A stretch of 5,206 bases of DNA, from assembly GCA_013698395.1 (NCBI GenBank), contig JACCUZ010000440.1, positions 1-5,206 on the forward strand, written 5' to 3'. A model generated the notes under the pieces. That model was not told the DNA's origin, ran no database searches, and worked only from the letters and a program-made list of their open reading frames with translations. Of this stretch, positions 1 through 5,020 are shown in pieces (position 1 is the stretch's first letter; the number at the start of each line of letters is the position of its first letter). Made by a program: the position numbers and the translations under genes. The DNA comes from Sporichthyaceae bacterium (GTDB lineage Bacteria; Actinomycetota; Actinomycetes; JACCUZ01).

Positions 1-125
1 CCCTTCGCCCGGCGGGTGGGCGCCCGGCCGGCGCCGAGGAGCTCCACCCGCCGGGCGACCAGGCGACCGATGACGACCTCGGTCGTCGAGTTGCCGACGT
101 CGATGCCGGCAGCGACCGTGCTCAC
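1..125 (-). CDS. pduG: Diol/glycerol dehydratase reactivating factor, large subunit, N-terminal fragment
   Basis: This is the 5' end of a gene cut by the window edge; 41 codons are visible. It starts at GTG (125-123), overlapping the small-subunit stop by 4 nt (GTGA), which suggests translational coupling since no good ribosome binding site is visible. The visible N-terminus contains AGIDVGNSTTEV (about residues 6-17). This is the phosphate-1 ATP-binding loop of the actin/Hsp70-like fold and closely matches the start of DdrA/PduG/DhaF. That family is an ATP-dependent chaperone that releases inactivated cobalamin from B12-dependent diol/glycerol dehydratases so that fresh adenosylcobalamin can bind. 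Placement directly after the dehydratase subunits is the usual family order. The identification rests on this motif plus context; the rest of the protein, and its small partner subunit, are outside the window. Confidence 0.85.
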   Translation of the reverse strand, partial: MSTVAAGIDVGNSTTEVVIGRLVARRVELLGAGRAPTRRAK

Positions 126-478
126 CGCAGCAGGCCGCACCGGGCGTAGACGTCCGCGGCTTCCCGCACGAGAGCAGCGCAGCGGGGGGCGGGGACGGCG
201 TCGAGCCGGGTGGCCAGCGCGGCCAACTCGTCAGGCGAGGACCGGTGCGGCCGCAGCGCGTCGTAGAGCGCCATGACCCCGTCCTCGGGCACCATCGCCA
301 GCTCCGCTGCCCGACGGAAGTTCTCCGCGAGCTGGGCGTTGCCGTGCGCCTCAGCGACCCGGGCCTGCAGCTCGAGGGTCTCGGGATGGATGCGTACGTC
401 ATCCACGGCAAGCTCGTCGCGCCCCAGCCGGTCGACCGTCAGCTCGGTCGAGTCCCGTCCGGAGAAGGCCCGGGTCAC
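122..478 (-). CDS. pduE: B12-dependent diol/glycerol dehydratase small (gamma) subunit
   Basis: This 118-residue protein is the third subunit of the adenosylcobalamin-dependent dehydratase. The GTG start at 478 overlaps the stop of the large/medium gene (GTGA) and has a GAGG ribosome binding site seven bases upstream (489-486), which decides the start over a longer open frame running upstream to 928. Family signatures visible are RIHPETLELQARVAEAHG (about 29-46), ENFRRAAELAMVPEDGVMAL (about 52-71), ALRPHRS (74-80) and LVREAADVY (103-111). These align well with PduE, in which the equivalents are RITPETLRLQ, NFERAAEL, ALRPYRS and FVREAATLY. Classical PduE is about 173 residues; this version begins close to the conserved core and lacks the N-terminal extension linked to microcompartment packing. 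The inferred role is completing an (alpha-beta fusion, gamma) holoenzyme. Confidence 0.93.
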   Translation of the reverse strand: MTRAFSGRDSTELTVDRLGRDELAVDDVRIHPETLELQARVAEAHGNAQLAENFRRAAELAMVPEDGVMALYDALRPHRSSPDELAALATRLDAVPAPRCAALVREAADVYARCGLLR

Positions 479-2715
479 AGCCGTACCTCGATGTCCTCGG
501 TGCCCAGCGCACCGTCGACGCAGGCCCGTTCCAGAGCGACGAGCGCGATCACGCTGGTGTGGTAGCGCGCCTCGATGGCTTCGTCGGTGTAGGGGTTGCG
601 AGCCGGCACGGGCGTCGCGCCCTTCGCGTGGCGGCCGGCGTTGGCACCGAGCAGCCGGTAGAGCTCGGGAGTGATGACCGGCGCCATGCTGTAGAGCTCG
701 AGGTTGGCCAGCGGCGGAAGGTCCCGCCGGTGGATCAGCGCCGTCCCTTTGCCTTGCAGCCCGATCCCGATGCCCGACCCGGCCAGCCGTGCCGCGGTCA
801 GCCCGATCATCCCGAGGTCGATGGTGCTCGCCACCCGGACCACCCTGCCTCGGCAGCCCTCCTCTTCGAGTCCCGCCAGGAGCTCGCGCAGGACCTCGAC
901 AACGGTCAGGCCGGACAGTGCCCGCCACACAGTGCGACCCACACCGGGGGAGAGGCCGATCACCACCTCGCGGGGATCGGTCCCCGTCTCGCTAGGCCCG
1001 ATCACCGTGAACCGGTCGCTGGCGTGCTCGGCCTGGTCGGCGCGCAGGTCCGCGACCCCGCGCGCCTGCCGGATCGCGTCGATCTCCGCCTGTCGCGCGT
1101 CGTCGGGCTCGTAGCCCGTGCCGGGGCCTGCGTAGTCGTTGGGGTCGGTGACCAGGCTGAGCACCCGCATCTGCTCGTCGAAGATGGCCGCCGTCTGCAG
1201 GTGGTCGCCGTGCACGCGGGCCACCAGCATGTCGAGCAACCGGGCGGCCTCCTCGTCGTACCCGCATTCCTGCAGCGCCCGCGCGACCTCCAGCGAGCCG
1301 AGCCCGGAGCTGCGGATCGTCTGTGCCGCACCGAGCACGACCAGCGGGTCCGGGTCGCCGAGGTCCTTGGAGCCGACCGCGTCGACGGCGAGCTCGACAT
1401 GGTCGTCGTCGAAGTCCGCGATCCCGAGCCAGCGGTAGACGTCGCGGCACGCCTCGGCCGCGCGCCGCCGGAGCCGGCCCACCTCGGCGGGGTCGGCGGT
1501 GCGCAGCCCGCCGTCGACACCCCAGTCGCGCTGCATCGCCAGCCAGTCGTCGATATCCTCGGCGTTCCACTGGGACGGGCCGAACATGTTGTCGTAGCGC
1601 TGGATGGACCCGAAACCGCTGCACACGTAGTCGCTCCCGGCCAGCAGGATCGGCAGGGTGCGGGAGGTGCGGCGTACGTCGGACTCGGACATGAGGGCGT
1701 CGTTGCCGGTGCAGGCCTCGAGGTTGCGCGCCATCACCATGAGGTTCTCGGCCATCATCTCGCGCACGCCACCGGGCACCGAGCCGGCGACGCTGGCACC
1801 GTCGATGCCGCCGTTCTGCACGCCCTGCACGCCCATCGCCCGCGCCAGGGACACGCAACGCGACTCCAGGTAGAGCATCGAGCACCGCTCCGCCCCGCCC
1901 ATGAGCACCTCGGCGCCGGCTCCGGACGAGACGCGCATCTTCACGCCGCGGCTTGCGTAGCCGGCGGCGAGGACAGCCTTGCTGTACGGGGTGTCGTCGC
2001 CGTCGACGAAGACCGATTCGGTGCCGTAGAGGCTGACGGTCTCGGCGTAGGACACGAGGCCCCTGATGCCCATCTCGAGCTCCATGGCCTCTTCGACCGA
2101 GCACTGCACGAGCACCCCGGCGGATCCGACGACCGAGCCGATCGTGACGGCCACGGCGTTCGACGGCGCGTCGGCGAGGACCGGGACGGTGGTCTCGAGC
2201 TCGCGGAAGCCGTACGCGGCGGCGGTGGCCGCGTCGGCGGCCAGCAGCAGCGGGTCGTCGAGCCGGTTGGTGACGTGGGCCTGGTTGCTCGGTGTGCGCC
2301 GGGCCCGCATCTTCGTCATCGCGATGGTGAGCTCGGCCGGACGCAGCAGGGCGACGACCCGGGCCAGCTTGGCCGGGGTCGTCCCTGCCACCAGGCGGAC
2401 CACCTCCGCCCGGGACACCCCCGGGTCCACGAACATCCGGGCCAGGGCGACGTCGTCGAGCGCCATGGCCTTCTCGGCGACGGTCAGGTCGATGCCGTGG
2501 CGCGCCACCATCGCGTCGATCGAGTCGAACTCGGCGGCGGCGCGGCCGTCCATCTCCACCACCGCGCCGTCCGCGACGACCAGGGACGGGACCGGATCGT
2601 ACGGGCTGGCGAGCGCGACCAGGCCCAGGTCGACGTCCTCGTGGGCGAAGCCGTCCAGGTTCACCCGCTGCTCGTCCATGAAGCGGATGCGGCCCACCCG
2701 CTCGTCACGACTCAC
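475..2715 (-). CDS. pduCD: B12-dependent diol/glycerol dehydratase, fused large and medium subunits
   Basis: This 746-residue protein dehydrates 1,2-propanediol or glycerol (exact substrate unknown) to an aldehyde by a 5'-deoxyadenosyl radical from coenzyme B12. Residues about 1-555 match the large subunit (PduC/DhaB1, usually about 555 aa). Residues about 567-746 match the medium subunit (PduD), including EEEGCRGRVVRV, GSGIGIGLQGKGT and LPPLANLELY. Aligned to the Klebsiella enzyme by eye with a constant +4 offset, the active-site and metal ligands are kept: Gln145, His147, Glu174, Glu225, Gln300, Asp339 and Ser366. It is not the unrelated glycyl-radical glycerol dehydratase. The medium part lacks the roughly 40-residue PduD leader that targets microcompartments. 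The GTG start at 2715 has only a weak GGGA about eight bases upstream; the GTG at 2697 (residue 7) or the ATG at 2679 (residue 13) is possible, and PduC alignment favours one of the first two. The TGA stop is embedded in the next gene's start. Confidence 0.95.
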   Translation of the reverse strand: MSRDERVGRIRFMDEQRVNLDGFAHEDVDLGLVALASPYDPVPSLVVADGAVVEMDGRAAAEFDSIDAMVARHGIDLTVAEKAMALDDVALARMFVDPGVSRAEVVRLVAGTTPAKLARVVALLRPAELTIAMTKMRARRTPSNQAHVTNRLDDPLLLAADAATAAAYGFRELETTVPVLADAPSNAVAVTIGSVVGSAGVLVQCSVEEAMELEMGIRGLVSYAETVSLYGTESVFVDGDDTPYSKAVLAAGYASRGVKMRVSSGAGAEVLMGGAERCSMLYLESRCVSLARAMGVQGVQNGGIDGASVAGSVPGGVREMMAENLMVMARNLEACTGNDALMSESDVRRTSRTLPILLAGSDYVCSGFGSIQRYDNMFGPSQWNAEDIDDWLAMQRDWGVDGGLRTADPAEVGRLRRRAAEACRDVYRWLGIADFDDDHVELAVDAVGSKDLGDPDPLVVLGAAQTIRSSGLGSLEVARALQECGYDEEAARLLDMLVARVHGDHLQTAAIFDEQMRVLSLVTDPNDYAGPGTGYEPDDARQAEIDAIRQARGVADLRADQAEHASDRFTVIGPSETGTDPREVVIGLSPGVGRTVWRALSGLTVVEVLRELLAGLEEEGCRGRVVRVASTIDLGMIGLTAARLAGSGIGIGLQGKGTALIHRRDLPPLANLELYSMAPVITPELYRLLGANAGRHAKGATPVPARNPYTDEAIEARYHTSVIALVALERACVDGALGTEDIEVRL

Positions 2716-2739
2716 TGCGGCGGTCCCACGTCCCGGAGC

Positions 2740-3207
2740 CTAGCCAGCCGGGCGCACTGCCGCGGTGAAGGCGGCCAACGCGGCGTCCGCGCATGCGATG
2801 TCCTGTTCCGCCGTGCCGCCGCTGACCCCGATGCCGGCCACGACGACGTCACCGGCGGGGTCGGCGGACCAGCAGGGCAGGCCGCCGCCGAACACGACGT
2901 ACCGCCCGCCGCCGTTGGCCTGCAGCCCGGCCAGCTCACCGCCGGGGGCAGCGAGCTCCGCCAGCTCGGCGGTGGCGATGCGGTGCGCCACCGCCGTGAA
3001 CGCCTTGTCCACCGCCAGGGTGGGGCCAGCGATCTCCGCCCGGTCCATCCGCTGGAAGTGCACGAGGTGACCACCGGCGTCCACCACCGCGGCGGAGACC
3101 AGCGCACCCAGCTCCGCCGCCCGGGCAAGCGCGGCGTCGGTCATCCGGGAGGCGAGCGCCAGCGTCAGCGCAGCGGAGGTCGTCACGGCAGACACTCTGG
3201 CAGTCAT
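2740..3207 (-). CDS. GlcG/HbpS-family (DUF336, haem-binding type) protein
   Basis: This is a 155-residue single-domain protein of the DUF336 family (GlcG, HbpS and the PduO C-terminal domain). Visible family features are a helical N-terminus (LALASRMTDAALARAAELG, 16-34), the strand plus turn SAAVVDAGGHLVHFQRMD (38-55), the helix TLAVDKAFTAVAHR (63-76), a GGGLPCW loop (107-113) and the C-terminal GIGVSGGTAEQDIACADAAL (125-144). Characterised relatives bind haem or cobalamin-related ligands, or occur in glycolate and diol pathways. PduO's C-terminal domain belongs here, which makes a supporting role in cofactor maintenance of the dehydratase a reasonable but unproven inference. No adenosyltransferase domain is attached and no signal peptide is evident. 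The ATG start overlaps the peptidase stop (ATGA), with no clear ribosome binding site, so coupling is likely. The dehydratase gene follows after 24 nt. Haem ligands cannot be assigned with confidence. Confidence 0.88.
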   Translation of the reverse strand: MTARVSAVTTSAALTLALASRMTDAALARAAELGALVSAAVVDAGGHLVHFQRMDRAEIAGPTLAVDKAFTAVAHRIATAELAELAAPGGELAGLQANGGGRYVVFGGGLPCWSADPAGDVVVAGIGVSGGTAEQDIACADAALAAFTAAVRPAG

Positions 3208-4316
3208 CGACGTACGAGGGAGAGCACCGCGTCCACCGGCAGACCGTGCAGTGTGTGGCCGTCACGACCGGTGACCGTGTCGGCGACGAACAACGCGTTG
3301 AGCGCGGCCTCCTCCGCAGCCTCGGCGACGGCGTCGAACACGTCGTCGAGCGGCGATCCCCGCGTCCAGTACTGTCCCTCCACCATCACGTCGACCCTGG
3401 TCACGGCATCGTCGCGCCGGATGCGCTGGGCCGTGGAGAACGCCAGGAAGATCTCGCCGGAGCCGTCGTTGCCGGCGCTGCCGACCCGGGCAAGACCGAC
3501 GTCGACTCGGCGCGCCAGCCGCCGCAGCTGGTGCGGAAGCATCGGCAGGTCCGTGGCCACGACCGCGATGCAGGAACCCTCGGCGTGGCGCACCGGCATC
3601 CGGTCGGTGAGCAGCTGGCCGAGAGGCACGCCGGCGACGCGCAGCTGACGGCGGCTGACGAAGTTCCCGTTGAGCAGCACCCCCACGGTGTACGCCGAGC
3701 CGTCGACGCCCACGACCCGGCTGGCGGTGCCGATGCCGCCCTTGAAGTCGAACATCTGCATGCCGGTGCCGGCGCCCACCACGCCCTCGGCGACGGGTCC
3801 TCCGCTGGTGGTCGTCAGCGCATCCACCACGTCGCGGGCGGTCAGCGCCGGCTGCAGGTTGTTGTTGAGGAAGCCGTCGTCACACTCGCCGACGACCGGC
3901 ATGACGACGTCGTCCCGACCCGCCGCCGGGTCCAGCGTCTGGATGTGACGCACCACCGCGTCGTAGGCGACGCCGAGATTGGCGGTGTCGCACAGGACCA
4001 CCGGAGACCCGAGCAGCCCCCACTCGTCGATGACCAGGTCAGCGGTGAGGATGCCGTAGCCGTTGAAGGTGCTGGTGGCCGCATAGACCCGGTCGGCGAA
4101 CGGGTTGCCGTCGTGCGGCCACACGGCCGTGACACCCGTACGGACAACGGGCTCGTCCGCACCGTCCCGGTCGGCTGCGCCCCGCCACAGCGTGGTGTGC
4201 CCGACCCGGACGCCAGCGACGTCGGTGATGGCGTTGTGCGGACCCGTCGGGAGCCGTCCCACGACGACGCCGTGTGCTCGCAGTCGCGGGCGCGGCTCCG
4301 GCGGACCTGAGGTCAT
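3204..4316 (-). CDS. P1-family (DmpA/S58) self-processing aminopeptidase/amidase
   Basis: This 370-residue protein belongs to the DmpA/BapA/NylC/ThnT N-terminal nucleophile family, whose precursor cleaves itself so that a new N-terminal serine becomes the catalytic nucleophile. The predicted cleavage is Gly247|Ser248 in HAEGSCIAVVATD, giving chains of about 247 and 123 residues. DmpA/BapA catalytic residues (Asn218, Ser250, Ser288, Glu290) map with an offset of -2 to Asn216 (LLNGN), Ser248, Ser286 and Glu288 (NDGSGE). Other signatures are NAITDVAGVRVGHTT (28-42), TGVTAVWPHDG (60-70), GECDDGFLNN (143-152) and GVVGAGTGM (178-186). Length is normal for the family and no signal peptide is apparent, so it is probably cytosolic. 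Relatives hydrolyse D-amino-acid amides, beta-peptides, nylon oligomers or pantetheine amides; the substrate here is unknown. It lies four bases after the hemerythrin gene. Codons 111-130 are duplicated exactly at 5020-5079. Confidence 0.93.
   Translation of the reverse strand: MTSGPPEPRPRLRAHGVVVGRLPTGPHNAITDVAGVRVGHTTLWRGAADRDGADEPVVRTGVTAVWPHDGNPFADRVYAATSTFNGYGILTADLVIDEWGLLGSPVVLCDTANLGVAYDAVVRHIQTLDPAAGRDDVVMPVVGECDDGFLNNNLQPALTARDVVDALTTTSGGPVAEGVVGAGTGMQMFDFKGGIGTASRVVGVDGSAYTVGVLLNGNFVSRRQLRVAGVPLGQLLTDRMPVRHAEGSCIAVVATDLPMLPHQLRRLARRVDVGLARVGSAGNDGSGEIFLAFSTAQRIRRDDAVTRVDVMVEGQYWTRGSPLDDVFDAVAEAAEEAALNALFVADTVTGRDGHTLHGLPVDAVLSLVRR
3927..3986 (+). repeat. 60-bp direct repeat, source copy inside the peptidase gene
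   Basis: This segment is identical, base for base, to 5020-5079, at an offset of 1093 bp. On the minus strand it encodes exactly codons 111-130 of the peptidase (TANLGVAYDAVVRHIQTLDP). This copy sits in an intact, conserved part of the protein and is therefore taken as the source. Identity stops at both ends: 3926 is C against T, and 3987 is G against A. Confidence 0.95.
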
Positions 4317-4336
4317 CCGCTCAGGCTATGACCGCG
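4309..4336 (-). repeat. Inverted repeat copy A (peptidase start module)
   Basis: Read on the minus strand, this 28-base segment holds the end of the hemerythrin gene, the TAGCCT box and the peptidase ATG with its next codons. It matches plus-strand 4993-5020 at 26 of 28 positions, including 16 consecutive identical bases. The two differences are the base after TAGCCTGA and the middle base of codon 2. Confidence 0.75.
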
Positions 4337-4821
4337 TCGACCGCCTTTTTCAGCGCGCTGGGCTGTGCCGGGTGCCGTGGCGCGGTCTTCTTCAGCTCGA
4401 CCATCCGGTCGCCGATCTCCCGCAGCTTGGTGCGGCCCAGACCCTCGCGGACCTTCGGGAACCAGTCGTCCTCCTCTTCCTCCATGTGGTGCAGCACGTT
4501 CTCGATGAGCACGGTCATCTTGGCGTCGAAGCGCTCATGGGAGGGGCTCATCATCGCGATCTCGGCGCACAGCAGGTCAGCCACGTGGTGCTCCTCGTAG
4601 GACTCCAGGACGTCGTCCTCGAGGTCGGGAAGCAGCTTTCTGGTCTCGGGGTACATCGCCTCGTTCTCGATGTAGGTATGGACGGTCAGCTCCTCGAGGA
4701 TCTGCTTGGCCAGCCGCCCCTTGCTGGCCTCGGCGCCGTCACCGGCCTTCTGGAACTCCCGGAACAGGCGGCGCATCTGCTTGTGGTCCTCCTTGAGGAG
4801 GACGATGGCGTCCTTCGGCAT
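4321..4821 (-). CDS. Hemerythrin-like HHE-domain protein
   Basis: This 166-residue four-helix protein of the HHE cation-binding family probably carries a non-haem di-iron centre that binds O2, NO or peroxide. Candidate ligands are His13 (LLKEDHKQM), His48 and Glu52 (TVHTYIENEAMYP), His78/His79 (YEEHHVADLL) and His112 with Glu116 (LHHMEEEEDDWFP). Their order and spacing (H, HxxxE, HH, HxxxE) follow the family pattern. The C-terminus after about residue 147 is a basic, proline-containing tail ending in LKKAVDAVIA. There is no signal peptide or membrane segment. The ATG at 4821 is preceded by AGAAAGG (4839-4833) at a somewhat long spacing of 11 nt. Similar actinobacterial proteins are often stress-linked, but nothing here shows which signal it senses. 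It is the first gene of the minus-strand string; whether it belongs functionally with the dehydratase genes is uncertain. Confidence 0.92.
   Translation of the reverse strand: MPKDAIVLLKEDHKQMRRLFREFQKAGDGAEASKGRLAKQILEELTVHTYIENEAMYPETRKLLPDLEDDVLESYEEHHVADLLCAEIAMMSPSHERFDAKMTVLIENVLHHMEEEEDDWFPKVREGLGRTKLREIGDRMVELKKTAPRHPAQPSALKKAVDAVIA
4323..4328 (-). promoter_or_regulatory. Possible -10 box for a leaderless peptidase transcript
   Basis: TAGCCT on the minus strand fits the TANNNT -10 pattern. It ends six bases before the peptidase ATG at 4316, the spacing seen at leaderless starts in high-GC actinobacteria. The box overlaps the last codons of the hemerythrin gene (it spans the end of the Ile, the Ala and the first base of the stop). 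No convincing -35 element was seen. If used, the peptidase and dehydratase genes could be transcribed independently of the hemerythrin gene. The same box-to-ATG arrangement recurs on the plus strand at 5001-5015. Confidence 0.35.
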
Positions 4822-4949
4822 GGCGGGGCTGACCTTTCTCTGGCTCGGACGGGGGCGGGTCGCAGGTCCCCACGTGCCCGCCGAGGCGCGGGTTATGCAC
4901 GACCGGCCCGCCGAAGCCGATCTTTGTTAAAGGTCCGTGATATGGCGCC

Positions 4950-4972
4950 GTAGATCGTCCCGTCAGGTCTAC
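4950..4972. repeat. Imperfect dyad, possible operator
   Basis: The arms GTAGATC (4950-4956) and GGTCTAC (4966-4972) are inverted repeats with one mismatch, separated by nine bases. The dyad sits in the divergent intergenic region upstream of both the hemerythrin gene and the plus-strand start, where a dimeric repressor could bind. It is short and may be chance. No regulator family is assigned. Confidence 0.25.
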
Positions 4973-4992
4973 CGTGTACGACGACGTGGCAG

Positions 4993-5020
4993 CGCGGTCA
5001 TAGCCTGACCGGATGATCTC
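4993..5020 (+). repeat. Inverted repeat copy B (plus-strand start module)
   Basis: This is the partner of 4309-4336 in opposite orientation, carrying the TAGCCT box and an ATG at 5013. If the 59 bp at 5021-5079 are left out, the identity extends two further bases (28 of 30), which supports the view that those 59 bp were added later. Part of the similarity could be convergent, since both copies are leaderless-type starts. Confidence 0.75.
5001..5006 (+). promoter_or_regulatory. Possible -10 box for a leaderless plus-strand transcript
   Basis: TAGCCT lies six bases upstream of the ATG at 5013, a spacing typical of leaderless actinobacterial genes, and no Shine-Dalgarno sequence precedes that ATG. 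No good -35 element was found. The surrounding 28 bases are nearly identical to the inverted start region of the peptidase gene, so either both are genuine promoter-start modules or this one derives from the other. Confidence 0.4.

Larger units (their letters stand above)
4822..5012. promoter_or_regulatory. Divergent intergenic region between the hemerythrin gene and a plus-strand start
   Basis: No coding potential is evident between the hemerythrin ATG and the plus-strand ATG at 5013. The segment around 4920-4980 is less GC-rich than its surroundings (for example ATCTTTGTTAAAGG), as expected for a promoter region. On the minus strand CTGACG and CATATC are separated by 16 bases and could be weak -35/-10 elements for the hemerythrin operon; the match is poor. 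No stable hairpin with a U tract, and so no intrinsic terminator, was recognised. Confidence 0.35.

Noticed and set aside
479..928. A longer N-terminus for the small subunit, starting at 928
   Set aside because: This extension runs inside the medium-subunit coding region in another frame and is Arg/Gly-rich; the GTG at 478 with GAGG upstream and a GTGA overlap is the credible start, and homology begins there.
992..2104. A 370-codon minus-strand open frame inside the dehydratase gene
   Set aside because: It is an out-of-frame reading of the fused dehydratase gene; its translation is almost all Arg, Gly and Ala.
559..3648. A 1029-codon open frame on the plus strand covering the dehydratase, DUF336 and part of the peptidase genes
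   Set aside because: It is antisense to three clearly homologous genes, has a His/Arg/Gly/Ala-rich composition with no recognisable domain, and is the mirror effect of strong G/C third-position bias, which removes stop codons on the opposite strand.
3246..4310. A 354-codon plus-strand open frame opposite the peptidase gene
   Set aside because: It is exactly antisense to a gene with intact catalytic residues, and its translation is low-complexity with no family resemblance.
4880..4895. CCCGC and GCGGG hairpin as a terminator
   Set aside because: The stem is only five base pairs, is not followed by a T-rich tract on either strand, and lies upstream of the hemerythrin start where a terminator of that operon is not expected.
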